A stretch of 64,000 bases of DNA. Source: Rhodococcus qingshengii. Its GTDB lineage: Bacteria; Actinomycetota; Actinomycetes; Mycobacteriales; Mycobacteriaceae. The stretch lies in the NCBI RefSeq assembly GCF_021025955.1, contig NZ_JAJNCL010000002.1:819850-883849 (forward strand), read 5' to 3'. A model generated the notes under the pieces. The model was not told the origin of the DNA. It searched no databases and saw only the letters and a program-made list of their open reading frames with translations. The translations under genes were made by a program, and so were the position numbers. Shown here piece by piece: positions 9,334 to 20,179 of the stretch (positions are counted from its first letter, which is position 1; every line of letters begins with the position of its first letter).

Positions 9334-10467
9334 TCAGATGTCGACGGTGACGTCGCCGACGGGAGCACTGACGCACAGTTGGATCTTCTTGTCCGGCTCG
9401 TCGTCGGTCTCACCGGTGCGCACGTTGCGGGTACGACCCGCCTTCTTGACGGAGGTGCAGGAGAAGCAGATTCCCATCCGGCATCCGTATTCGGGATTAA
9501 GGCCCGCAGCTTCCGCTTGTTCGAGCAGTGTTTCGCCGGAGTTCTCGGCCGCCACTCCACTTTTGGTGAATGACACCTCGCCGCCGGCCTCACCTGGCTC
9601 GGCCACCGCGGGTGCGAATTCCTCGGTATTGAGCAAGTGCTCGACGTCGACCTCACGGAAAACCTCGCGCACTCCTCGCATCAGTCCGGGAGGCCCACAG
9701 AGATAAGCCTGGGCATCGACCGTTTCCGGATCAGCGATCCACGGGGCCACCGCGTCGAGGTGACCACGGTCGAAGAAACCTTCGAGATCACCTCCACCGC
9801 TTTCGGTGTACACGAGTACCAGTTTCACGTTCGAGTTCTGTTCGGCGATGGTTTTCAGGGCGCGCGTGTACGCCACGTCGGCATCGGTGTTCGCGTAGTG
9901 CACGAACACGATCTCGCCCGAATGCTCCTCGTCCACGAGCGTCCGCAGCATCGACATCACCGGGGTGATTCCACTGCCACCACTGATCAACAACACTCGA
10001 CGCGGGCGGTCGACCGGGAGGGAGAACACCCCGTCTGCCTGCGAAAGACTGACTACAAGTCCCGGCACAGCGTTGGCGTACAGATACTGCGACACCAATC
10101 CACCCGGATGAGCCTTCACGGTCAGCTCGATCAGCCCGTTTCGCGTAGACGCGCCCCCGGCCGGCGAGTAGCAGCGAGTGTGACGAACACCGTCGATCAC
10201 CACGCCCAACTGCACGAACTGGCCCGCCTGAAAACCCCGCCACTGGCGAGTCGGACGCAGCGTCAGAGTGACGGAGTCAGCGGTCGGATGGTCGACGGCG
10301 ACAACCTGCGCGCGGATGTCACGAACGGTCGCCATCGGGTTGACCAACTCGAGGTACCGGTCGATCTGATGTGGAGCAGCCATGGCTTCGATCAGTCCCA
10401 CCAAGGACAGTCCGCGCCGAGCTGTGGGCTTCGGTGTCGTGTTCTCAGGAGCAGATGCGATTGTCAT
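9334..10467 (-). CDS. ferredoxin-NAD(P)H oxidoreductase feeding the desaturase
   Basis: Passes electrons from NAD(P)H through FAD and a [2Fe-2S] cluster to the desaturase. 377 residues from the ATG at 10467, preceded by AGGAGG. Order of domains: FAD-binding barrel with RCYSPAGG, NAD(P)-binding domain starting LLISGGSGITPVMS, the C-G-P-P motif, then a plant-type ferredoxin domain with YGCRMGICFSC and a later L-C-V supplying the fourth cysteine. The N-terminal ~45 residues are an extra leader common to the actinobacterial homologues (Rv3230c type). It is the promoter-proximal gene of the operon, downstream of a FabR/DesT-like palindrome. Confidence 0.9.
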   Translation of the reverse strand: MTIASAPENTTPKPTARRGLSLVGLIEAMAAPHQIDRYLELVNPMATVRDIRAQVVAVDHPTADSVTLTLRPTRQWRGFQAGQFVQLGVVIDGVRHTRCYSPAGGASTRNGLIELTVKAHPGGLVSQYLYANAVPGLVVSLSQADGVFSLPVDRPRRVLLISGGSGITPVMSMLRTLVDEEHSGEIVFVHYANTDADVAYTRALKTIAEQNSNVKLVLVYTESGGGDLEGFFDRGHLDAVAPWIADPETVDAQAYLCGPPGLMRGVREVFREVDVEHLLNTEEFAPAVAEPGEAGGEVSFTKSGVAAENSGETLLEQAEAAGLNPEYGCRMGICFSCTSVKKAGRTRNVRTGETDDEPDKKIQLCVSAPVGDVTVDI

Positions 10468-10536
10468 GACCCTCCTCGTGTTTCGATTGCCGGGTAAATC
10501 GTTTGCCGGGCTGGCTTCCCCCGACTGCGTGAATTC

Positions 10537-10554
10537 AGTGTACAAATGTTCACC
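10537..10554. promoter_or_regulatory. FabR/DesT-type operator
   Basis: AGTGTACAAATGTTCACC is an imperfect palindrome (GTGxACAxxTGTxCAC) and closely resembles the FabR site upstream of E. coli fabA/fabB as I remember it. It lies 70 bases upstream of the reductase start, between the desaturase operon and the divergent FabR-like gene. Confidence 0.6.
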
Positions 10555-10635
10555 GAAGATAGTGTGACAGGTGCACACAAGTACATGTCAACAAGAATGT
10601 GACCCGGGTTACATGAGTTGCCGAAAGGAGCCGGG

Positions 10636-11331
10636 ATGCCTGTACCTACACTCGACGTCGTGACGAAGGCCGGACCGGTGAACCCAGAGAACAGGGAACC
10701 CGACAACAAGGAACCGGAAAGCCGTGCCGCCAAAAAGGAGCGCACGCGCCAATCCCTCTTGGACACGGCAATGGATCTCTCGGCCGACCGAGGCTTCGCC
10801 GGAATCAGCTTGCGAGAGGTCGCCAGGGAAGCCGGAATCGTTCCGACCGCGTTCTATCGCCACTTCGCTTCCCTGGAAGATCTCGGCGTTGTCCTCGTCG
10901 AGGAAAGCATGCGCATGTTGCGTCAGATGCTGCGCGACGCCAGGCGCAACCCCAGCACCAAGGACGCCACTACGTCACTGGGCATCCTTGTGCGACAGGT
11001 ACATACGCACGAACGACAGTTTCGGTTCCTCTGCCGTGAACGCTACAGCGGCGTCAGCGAGGTGCGACGCGCGATAGCCACCGAAATGCGGTTGTTCGTC
11101 AGCGAATTGACCCTCGATCTGTCCAGAACTACCGGACTCGAAAGCTGGTCGTCTCACGATCTGGAAATGGCCGCCGATCTGATCGTCTCGACGATGTTCG
11201 GTGCCGTCGTCGAACTCTTGGACGCCGGAACTGCCGGACATCGCGATGAAGCCGCCGTCATCACACGAGCAAAGAAGCAGCTGCGAATCATCATGCTCGG
11301 AATGGCCAACTGGAATCCACCTCGAAACTGA
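10636..11331 (+). CDS. TetR-family repressor, FabR/DesT-like
   Basis: 231-residue regulator starting at the ATG at 10636 with AAAGGAG upstream. The N-terminal ~35 residues are a charged leader; the HTH domain follows and reads ISLREVAREAGIVPTAFYRH, nearly the E. coli FabR sequence as recalled (LREVAREAGIAPTSFYRHF), and the next helix E-E-S-M-R-M-L-R-Q-M-L also matches FabR. FabR and Pseudomonas DesT repress unsaturated fatty acid genes in response to the acyl-CoA/ACP pool. Here the gene is divergent from a desaturase-reductase operon, the same layout as desT with desCB. Repression of that operon is therefore a strong inference. Confidence 0.82.
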   Translation: MPVPTLDVVTKAGPVNPENREPDNKEPESRAAKKERTRQSLLDTAMDLSADRGFAGISLREVAREAGIVPTAFYRHFASLEDLGVVLVEESMRMLRQMLRDARRNPSTKDATTSLGILVRQVHTHERQFRFLCRERYSGVSEVRRAIATEMRLFVSELTLDLSRTTGLESWSSHDLEMAADLIVSTMFGAVVELLDAGTAGHRDEAAVITRAKKQLRIIMLGMANWNPPRN

Positions 11332-11366
11332 CCTCGGGTTCACCTTTTCGACGTACGGTGAGAGTC

Positions 11367-12206
11367 ATGTCTTCCACGAGTACATTCGAAATCCCCGTTG
11401 GCGACCTCACCTTCGACGTACTGATCTCCGGACCGGACGACGGTATTCCACTGGTCGCGCTGCACGGATTCCCGGAGAGCGCCGCATCCTGGGGAAAGGT
11501 CACGCCCCTACTGACCGCTGCGGGATACCGCGTGATCGCACCGAATCAGCGCGGATACTCCGCCGGCGCACGCCCGGAAGGTGTGGATGCCTACCGCATT
11601 GAGCACCTGGTAGCCGACGTCGTCGGATTGCTCGACGCACTCGGTCTGCCAGACGCACATCTTGTCGGCCACGACTGGGGTTCGGCGGTCGCCTGGCAGG
11701 TCGCCGGCCGCCATCCGAACCGGATCCGCAGCCTGACCGCGATCTCGGTCCCCCACCCCACAGCTTTCGGCTGGGCACTACGCGAGGACGAGGACCAGAA
11801 GCAACGCTCGTCGTACATCGGCCTTCTCCGACAGGAGGGAAAGGCCGAGGAAGTGTTGTCGGAGGACAACTTCCGCCGGCTGCGCGCCATGTTCGACGGC
11901 CAGATCGATCCTGAATTCGCCGACGAGCACATTCGTGTCCTGAGCGGCGAGGGCGCACTGACCGGCGCCTTGAACTGGTACCGCGCGATGACGCGCGATT
12001 TCGGCGACATCGATCGCACCACGGTGCCGACCACGTACGTCTGGAGCACCGGCGATTCGGCGCTCGGCCGGGCAGGCGCAGAGCGCTGCGGTGAATTCGT
12101 GGACGCGCCCTACGAGTTCGTCGTGCTCGAAGGCGGAAGCCACTGGGTCCCGGAAGAGCGCGCCGAAGAGTTGGCCGAGGCCATCCTCGCACGTGCGGGA
12201 TCCTGA
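11367..12206 (+). CDS. alpha/beta hydrolase, epoxide-hydrolase-like
   Basis: 279 residues. The oxyanion motif H-G-F-P-E-S (residues 33-38) and the nucleophile elbow G-H-D-W-G-S with Asp103 point to the epoxide hydrolase/haloalkane dehalogenase branch, where Asp rather than Ser attacks. A cap-domain N-W-Y-R-A-M segment supplies a Tyr typical of soluble epoxide hydrolases, and the C-terminal G-G-S-H-W supplies the catalytic His. The start at 11367 has GGTGAGAG upstream; a frame 9 bases longer is possible. The gene follows the fabR-like gene by 35 bases on the same strand. The substrate is unknown; an oxidised lipid is suggested only by context. Confidence 0.82.
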   Translation: MSSTSTFEIPVGDLTFDVLISGPDDGIPLVALHGFPESAASWGKVTPLLTAAGYRVIAPNQRGYSAGARPEGVDAYRIEHLVADVVGLLDALGLPDAHLVGHDWGSAVAWQVAGRHPNRIRSLTAISVPHPTAFGWALREDEDQKQRSSYIGLLRQEGKAEEVLSEDNFRRLRAMFDGQIDPEFADEHIRVLSGEGALTGALNWYRAMTRDFGDIDRTTVPTTYVWSTGDSALGRAGAERCGEFVDAPYEFVVLEGGSHWVPEERAEELAEAILARAGS

Positions 12207-12217
12207 CCGTCGCGAAG

Positions 12218-12257
12218 AATTCGGCTCTATGTATGTTGTCATACATAGAGCCGAATT
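12218..12257. repeat. perfect 18-bp inverted repeat between hydrolase and thioesterase genes
   Basis: Arms 12218-12235 and 12240-12257 are exact reverse complements with a TTGT loop. It ends 24 bases before the next start codon. Its AT-rich centre is unlike the GC-rich terminators elsewhere in the window, so it may be an operator or a leader hairpin rather than, or as well as, a terminator. Confidence 0.7.
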
Positions 12258-12281
12258 GATTCCACCACCAGGAGTTCTGCG

Positions 12282-13103
12282 ATGACCGAGACCGTTGCAC
12301 CACCCCATCCTTTTGACGCTGCTGTCGGCTTGGCGTCGCTCACCGCCGGTTTGTCGACCGGCGAAACCAATGCGGCGTACAACAACATGGTCGGGCCGTT
12401 CGGCGGCGTCACCGCTGCCACGTTGCTCGAATCCGTACTGAAGCACCCCGAACGCCTCGGCGATCCGCTGTCGTTGACCGTCAACTTTGCCGGTCCGATC
12501 GCCGAGGGTGCGTTCGAGATCTCCGCCCGCCCGGTGCGCACCAACCGCTCGACGCAGCACTGGTCGATCGAACTGTCGCAGGACGGAACCGTCGCCACCA
12601 CCGCGACGGCAGTGTTCGGCACCAGGCGTGAAACCTGGTCGTCGACCGAGATCACGATGCCGGAGGTTCCGTCGGCCGAAGACGTTGCGTTACTGCCGTT
12701 TCCCGAGTTCATCGCCTGGGCACAGAACTACGAGATGCGGTTTGTCGAAGGTGCGATCCCCGACCTGGAGTCGGGCGAGCACCCCGACTCGACTACGACG
12801 CTCTGGGTGCGAGATCAGCCGGCTCGCGCTCTCGACTTCACGTCGCTGACCGCACTGTGCGATGTCTTCTTCCCGCGAGTTTTCTTGCGCCGAGGCAAGA
12901 TGGCACCGGCCGGAACGGTCTCGATGACCATCTACTTCCACGCCGACGCTCAGACGCTGACCGAACAGGCAGACAATTCCGTCCTGGGAACCGCGCGGAC
13001 TCAGCGGTTCGGCAACGGGTACTTCGATCAGTCGGCCGAAATTTGGGGCAGTGACGGCGCATTGCTTGCTACGACACACCAGTTGGTCTACTTCAAGGAT
13101 TGA
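12282..13103 (+). CDS. TesB-like acyl-CoA thioesterase family protein
   Basis: 273 residues, with CAGGAG upstream of the ATG. The two halves fit a double hot-dog fold: the N-terminal half has N-A-A-Y-N-N-M-V-G-P-F-G-G-V-T-A, the usual glycine-rich hot-dog helix, and the C-terminal half ends with the strand Q-L-V-Y-F. Members hydrolyse acyl-CoA thioesters; chain length is not predictable. The last 11 bases overlap the convergent transporter gene. A perfect inverted repeat lies just upstream. It probably belongs to the lipid-metabolism group starting at 8126. Confidence 0.75.
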   Translation: MTETVAPPHPFDAAVGLASLTAGLSTGETNAAYNNMVGPFGGVTAATLLESVLKHPERLGDPLSLTVNFAGPIAEGAFEISARPVRTNRSTQHWSIELSQDGTVATTATAVFGTRRETWSSTEITMPEVPSAEDVALLPFPEFIAWAQNYEMRFVEGAIPDLESGEHPDSTTTLWVRDQPARALDFTSLTALCDVFFPRVFLRRGKMAPAGTVSMTIYFHADAQTLTEQADNSVLGTARTQRFGNGYFDQSAEIWGSDGALLATTHQLVYFKD

Positions 13104-14454
13104 CGGGCAGCGCACTGTCCCCTTCCGGCGCCTTCACCATCGACAATGCGGCAAGGCCGACGCCGAGAACCACCAGCAGTCCGATGATACCGGCGCGGTC
13201 GGCGCCGAAGATCCATGCGAACAGGCCGAACAGTGTCGGCGCCAAGAACGACACTGCTCGGCCTGTGGTCGCATACAGGCCGAACATCTGACCTTCACGC
13301 CCCGGCGGGGTGATGCGCGCCAAGAACGTTCGTGCCGAAGACTGAGCGGGCCCGACGAACAGGCAGAGCGCGAGACCGAAGATCCAGAACATCACCGGCC
13401 CTGACACCACGATTAGTATCGAGCCGACCACGATCATCGACGCCAGCGAGACAGTGATGACCTGTTTGGGTCCGATCCGATCGTCGAAGCGTCCGGCCAC
13501 CAAGGCGCCGATTGCGGAAATCACGTTGGCGGCAACACCGAACAGCAGGACGTCGGCAGCACTGATTCCGTAGACGTTGACAGCCAGCACGGCTCCGAAG
13601 GTGAACACGCCCGCCAGACCGTCACGAAAGAGTGCGCTCGCGATCAGGTACCAGATCGTGCGCCTGTCGACGGTCCAGAGTTCGCGCAGATCGCGCCACA
13701 ACACCCGATAGGAGTCGAGGAACCCGGCCTTCGACGCTCCCGGATCGACCGCGGGACTGGGCAACTCGGGAACCTTGAAGAACACCGGGATCGCAAAAAC
13801 CGCGAACCATACTGCGGCCAACAGTGCCACCATCCGGATGTTCATGCCGCCATCGGTGGTCAATCCCAGGAATCCCCGAGTGTCGCCGTCGCCGACGATG
13901 AACCCGAAGTAACACAGCAACAGCAGCACGATCCCGCCGAAATATCCCATGGCCCAGCCGAAGCCGGAAACTCTACCCAGATTCTCCGGTGTCGACACCT
14001 GCCGCATCATGGCGTTGTACGGAACGCCGGCAAGCTCGAAGATCACCGAACCGATTGCGAGCAGAACCAACCCGAGCCACAGGTAGCGGTAGTTGTCTTC
14101 GACTAAGTAGAGGCCCGCCATCGAGAGCACGGTGATGCCGGTAAGTATCGCGAGCGAGAGTTTGCGTTTACCCGACGCATCGAAGCGCTGTCCGGTGATC
14201 GGGGCGAGTACCGCGATGAAGAAGCCGGCAATTCCGAGAGCCCAACTGAGCCACGTAGTTGCCGAAATCGTGCCGGGCAGGTCGTCGCCGACCGCGTCGG
14301 TGAGATAGACCGAGAAGACGAACGTGAGGATCACGGCGTTGAATGCGGCCGATCCCCAATCCCACAGCCCCCACGCGAACACTTGACTCTTCGTGGCCGC
14401 ACCACCGATGCCTGCGGGTGGCTCGGCCTGGGTACTCGTGGACTCGGCGCTCAT
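13093..14454 (-). CDS. MFS transporter, Atg22/UMF1-like
   Basis: 453 residues with about 12 hydrophobic segments. The N-terminal W-G-L-W-D-W-G-S-A-A-F-N and the later G-V-P-Y-N-A-M-M are signatures of the UMF1/Atg22-like major facilitator group, whose fungal member exports amino acids from vacuoles; bacterial substrates are mostly unknown. A cytoplasmic loop with R-F-D-A-S-G-K-R-K-L follows the third segment. The 3' end overlaps the convergent thioesterase gene by 11 bases, and the gene is divergent from the PadR regulator, which may control it. Confidence 0.82.
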   Translation of the reverse strand: MSAESTSTQAEPPAGIGGAATKSQVFAWGLWDWGSAAFNAVILTFVFSVYLTDAVGDDLPGTISATTWLSWALGIAGFFIAVLAPITGQRFDASGKRKLSLAILTGITVLSMAGLYLVEDNYRYLWLGLVLLAIGSVIFELAGVPYNAMMRQVSTPENLGRVSGFGWAMGYFGGIVLLLLCYFGFIVGDGDTRGFLGLTTDGGMNIRMVALLAAVWFAVFAIPVFFKVPELPSPAVDPGASKAGFLDSYRVLWRDLRELWTVDRRTIWYLIASALFRDGLAGVFTFGAVLAVNVYGISAADVLLFGVAANVISAIGALVAGRFDDRIGPKQVITVSLASMIVVGSILIVVSGPVMFWIFGLALCLFVGPAQSSARTFLARITPPGREGQMFGLYATTGRAVSFLAPTLFGLFAWIFGADRAGIIGLLVVLGVGLAALSMVKAPEGDSALPVNP

Positions 14455-14547
14455 ACGGCGAAGCCTAACTGTGCGCAGGCGACTCGGCGCCTCTCTCCGA
14501 GGTCGACATACAGGACGTTCTATGCACCCGAGTTAGTAAGCACTTAG

Positions 14548-14576
14548 TTGCATACGCACCTGAGTGCATAGATACT
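14548..14576 (+). promoter_or_regulatory. promoter of the padR-fadH operon, probably leaderless
   Basis: TTGCAT (14548-14553), a 17-base spacer, and GATACT (14571-14576) form a good sigma-70-type promoter. Its expected start is at or next to the ATG at 14583, and no Shine-Dalgarno is present, so a leaderless mRNA is likely. TATGCAC (14521-14527) and GTGCATA (14564-14570) form an inverted pair around it and could be autoregulatory sites. Confidence 0.5.
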
Positions 14577-14582
14577 TTTAAC

Positions 14583-17248
<2,666 letters not shown>

Positions 17249-17267
17249 CCGGCTACGCTGACTGATC

Positions 17268-18071
17268 GTGAGCCTGCCGACACCCACAACCACAGCCCGC
17301 GCCGTCGTGACCGGCGCCTCCTCCGGCATCGGAGAGGCACTGGCCGCTGATCTGGCATCACGCGGACACTCCCTGATCCTCGTTGCCCGTCGCGGCGAGG
17401 TCATGGAGGTCCTCGCCGAGAAGCTTCGCGCCGCACACGGCGTCGAGGTGGAAATCCGTGCATCGGACCTCTCCGACAGCGCGGCGCGTGCCGTTCTCGT
17501 CGAGGAGCTCGGTGGGCGCGACATCAGCATCCTGTGCAACAACGCCGGCATCGCCACCTTCGGCCCGATCGCCGAGCTGGACCCGGCATACGAGCGCGAC
17601 CAGGTCGAGCTCAACGCCGTCGCGGTGCACGACCTCACCCTGGCCGTGCTGCCCGGCATGCTCGCCCGCAAGTCCGGAGCGATTCTGATGGTCGGTTCCG
17701 CGGCGGGCAACATGCCAATCCCCAACAACGCGACGTACGCCGCCACGAAGGCGTTCGTGAACACCTTCGCGGAATCGTTGCGAGGTGAACTCAAGGGCAC
17801 CGGAGTGAACGTCACCCTCCTCGCTCCGGGCCCCGTACGCACCGAAACTCCGGACCCGGCCGAAGCGTCGATCGTCGACAAGCTCGTTCCGGACTTCTTC
17901 TGGATCTCGAGCGAGTACACCGCCAAGGTCTCGCTCGACGGCCTGGCCGAGAACAAGATGCGCGTCGTACCAGGCATCTTGAGCAAGGCGATGTCAGTCG
18001 CCGGCGGCTACAGCCCCCGCGCCGTCGTGGCGCCCATCGTGGGCACGTTCTACAAGAAGCTCGGCGGCTGA
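17268..18071 (+). CDS. cmrA: mycolate reductase CmrA-like short-chain dehydrogenase
   Basis: 267 residues with the SDR fold: V-T-G-A-S-S-G-I-G for NADP binding, N-N-A-G, and the catalytic Y-A-A-T-K. Beyond the generic motifs, the C-terminal half (LVPDFFWISSEYTAKVSLDG, N-K-M-R-V-V-P-G, I-V-G-T-F-Y-K-K-L-G-G) closely follows Rv2509/CmrA as I remember it, the enzyme that reduces the beta-keto group in the last step of mycolic acid maturation. The neighbours support this: in M. tuberculosis Rv2509 lies next to the HerA-like ATPase gene (Rv2510c) and orn (Rv2511), both found just downstream here with a lysA-like gene in between. The GTG start at 17268 follows fadH by 19 bases. Confidence 0.8.
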   Translation: MSLPTPTTTARAVVTGASSGIGEALAADLASRGHSLILVARRGEVMEVLAEKLRAAHGVEVEIRASDLSDSAARAVLVEELGGRDISILCNNAGIATFGPIAELDPAYERDQVELNAVAVHDLTLAVLPGMLARKSGAILMVGSAAGNMPIPNNATYAATKAFVNTFAESLRGELKGTGVNVTLLAPGPVRTETPDPAEASIVDKLVPDFFWISSEYTAKVSLDGLAENKMRVVPGILSKAMSVAGGYSPRAVVAPIVGTFYKKLGG

Positions 18072-18120
18072 TTCACGGAAACTTCTCAGAGCACGCCATA
18101 GCAGACCGTAGAGTCGGTTA

Positions 18121-18681
18121 ATGATGATGCGAAGAACACTGGCGGTAGGGGCAATCCTTCTCTTGACCGGAGGGTTGCCCTTACTGCTGCCCACGACGGC
18201 GAACGCGTGCTCGTGCGCGTCATCGGCCTCACCGGAAGAAGCAGTGAGCGTCGCCAGCACTGTCTTCCTGGGGACTCCGACAGAGAAAACCTCGGACGGG
18301 TTCGAGGACACCTATCTGTTCGACGTCAGCCGCGTCTACAAAGGCGATCCGGCGTCGGTGACGTCGGTCGGGACACTCGCGAACGGGAACGGTTGCGGCA
18401 CAAGCTACGTACTCGGAACCGAGCAGCTGATGTTCGTTTCTGCGCCGTACGACGTCGACGCCGAATACGAGGCGTACAGCTGCGGACCGGCTACCGAAAC
18501 CGGGTTCGACATCCAAGCGGCGGTCGAGTCCGTGTACGGCGCCGGATACGTCCCGAGTGCCGGTGGAACTCCGTCCGTTGGTGTGTCCGTCGACAGATCG
18601 ACGGTCCTCGGCGGAACCGTGGCGGTGGTATTACTAGCGGCGCTCGGTTGGTTCAGATGGAAGCGGCGGCGAGCACAGTGA
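18121..18681 (+). CDS. exported Cys-rich protein with C-terminal anchor, NTR/TIMP-like
   Basis: 186 residues. Signal peptide of ~30 residues ends A-N-A before C-S-C-A, so the mature protein would start at a C-x-C pair as in TIMP/netrin-type (NTR) domains. Further cysteines (N-G-C-G-T, Y-S-C-G-P) and the strand pattern V-F-L-G-T-P ... F-D-V-S-R-V-Y-K-G also fit that fold. A C-terminal hydrophobic segment followed by W-K-R-R-R-A should anchor it in the cytoplasmic membrane, with the domain outside. Not a clear lipoprotein, as the -1 to -3 residues are A-N-A. Function unknown; the NTR resemblance is pattern-based. Confidence 0.6.
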   Translation: MMMRRTLAVGAILLLTGGLPLLLPTTANACSCASSASPEEAVSVASTVFLGTPTEKTSDGFEDTYLFDVSRVYKGDPASVTSVGTLANGNGCGTSYVLGTEQLMFVSAPYDVDAEYEAYSCGPATETGFDIQAAVESVYGAGYVPSAGGTPSVGVSVDRSTVLGGTVAVVLLAALGWFRWKRRRAQ

Positions 18682-18771
18682 GTCGAGCCCGTCAGGGCCG
18701 CGTCAACCTCGTTCGGCGGCGCGTCAAGTAAGCGTCAAGACCCGCCCCACCGGTGGTCTTCGGGAGTAGAT

Positions 18772-18810
18772 CTGAAAGTAGCCCGCAACACGGCGGGTCA
18801 CCTTCAGGAG
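18772..18810 (+). promoter_or_regulatory. leader hairpin abutting the lysA-like ribosome site
   Basis: CTGAA/TTCAG (18772-18776, 18803-18807) and CCCGC/GCGGG (18782-18786, 18793-18797) nest into one stem that ends inside the Shine-Dalgarno AGGAG. GCGTCAA occurs several times just upstream (around 18700-18738). It could tune translation; no known riboswitch class is recognised. Confidence 0.3.
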
Positions 18811-18816
18811 ATCGAC

Positions 18817-20160
18817 GTGACGCTACTCGAAATCTTCCCCTCCCTACGCGGCGCAATGACACCTCGTATGGATCCTGCGTTGTGGCCCATCAGTACTCGC
18901 CACGACCACAGCGGGCGTGTCTGCATCGGTGACGTCTCGCTCGAAGAGATCGCGGACCAGTACGGCACACCGACGTATGTCGTCGACGAGGCTGACGTGC
19001 GCCACCGTTGCCGCACGTATCGAGAGATTTTCCCCGATTCGGAGATCGTGTACGCCGGCAAGGCACTGATGATCCGTGCGATGGCCACCTGGGTCTCCGA
19101 CGAAGGCCTCGGGATCGACGTCTGTTCCGCCGGAGAGCTCTCCATCGCGCTTGCCGCAGGTGTGGATCCGAAACGAATCATCCTGCACGGAAATGCCAAA
19201 TCGGTTGCCGAACTGAGAACCGCAGTCAACGCGGGTGTCGGCCGGATCGTCCTCGACTCCCCCAGCGAAGCGGTACGTCTTGCGTCGGTGTGCACCCACC
19301 CGCAGAAGGTGTTGATCAGAGTCACACCCGGCATCGACATACACGGACACAAGGCAGTGTCCACGGGCATTTTGGATCAAAAGTTCGGCTTACCAGCGTT
19401 TTCCGAAGAACTGGAACACACGGTATCCGTCGTCGCCAACGCGACGCACCTGCAACTCATCGGCCTGCATTGCCATCTCGGCTCCCAGATCACCGATCCC
19501 GAACTCTTCCGCCCCGCGATCGAGACGATGATCGCGCAGATGGACGACATTCGACGCACACACGGAATCATCCTCACCGAACTCGATCTCGGCGGTGGCC
19601 ATGGGATCGCGTACGTGCCGGGAGATGCACAATTGGATCTGACCCGCCTCGCTCATGTCATCGACGAAACTCTCGACGACGCGTGCACCCGAAACCGCTT
19701 CCCTCGCCCCGAAATCGTGCTCGAGCCTGGCCGAGCGATCGCCGCGCGCGCCGGAGTCACGCTCTATCGCGTACAGAACATCAAGTCGATCAGCGGGGGA
19801 CGAACCTTCGTTTCCGTCGACGGTGGGATGAGCGATAACCCCCGGGTGTCGTTGTACGACAGCCACTACGACGTCGAACTGGTGAACCGACATTCGAGCG
19901 CACCGCTCCAGGAAGTCACCGTCGCCGGGCGGCACTGCGAATCGGGCGACGAAATCGCCGTCGGAGCAAGGCTTCCCGCCGACCTACATGAAGGTGACCT
20001 GTTGGCGGTGCCGTGTACGGGCGCATACCACCACAGCATGGCCTCCACTTACAACAGCGTCGGCCGGCCACCGGTCGTCGCTGTGCTCGGCGGCATTGCA
20101 CGGCCGTTGATCAGGCGCGAATCGATCAACGACCTGCTGGCCCGCGAGGTCGGCATCTGA
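18817..20160 (+). CDS. diaminopimelate decarboxylase-like PLP enzyme
   Basis: 447 residues of the alanine-racemase-fold decarboxylase family. The PLP lysine is in V-Y-A-G-K-A-L, the phosphate and sheet motifs are H-C-H-L-G-S-Q, L-G-G-G-H-G and E-P-G-R, and the C-terminal active-site stretch is G-R-H-C-E-S-G-D. LysA decarboxylates meso-diaminopimelate to lysine. The usual actinobacterial lysA sits by argS and the threonine genes; here the context is different, so this may be a second copy or a related amino-acid decarboxylase. The N-terminus matches LysA (Y-G-T-P-T-Y-V-V-D-E). GTG start with CAGGAG six bases upstream. Confidence 0.8.
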   Translation: MTLLEIFPSLRGAMTPRMDPALWPISTRHDHSGRVCIGDVSLEEIADQYGTPTYVVDEADVRHRCRTYREIFPDSEIVYAGKALMIRAMATWVSDEGLGIDVCSAGELSIALAAGVDPKRIILHGNAKSVAELRTAVNAGVGRIVLDSPSEAVRLASVCTHPQKVLIRVTPGIDIHGHKAVSTGILDQKFGLPAFSEELEHTVSVVANATHLQLIGLHCHLGSQITDPELFRPAIETMIAQMDDIRRTHGIILTELDLGGGHGIAYVPGDAQLDLTRLAHVIDETLDDACTRNRFPRPEIVLEPGRAIAARAGVTLYRVQNIKSISGGRTFVSVDGGMSDNPRVSLYDSHYDVELVNRHSSAPLQEVTVAGRHCESGDEIAVGARLPADLHEGDLLAVPCTGAYHHSMASTYNSVGRPPVVAVLGGIARPLIRRESINDLLAREVGI

Positions 20161-20170
20161 CCTCGCGGGC
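20140..20170. terminator. terminator overlapping the lysA-like stop codon
   Basis: Perfect 12-base arms (20140-20151, 20159-20170) with a 7-base loop; the TGA stop (20158-20160) lies at the loop edge. It separates the convergent decarboxylase and HerA-like genes. Confidence 0.7.
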
Positions 20171-20179
20171 GCCCAAGCC

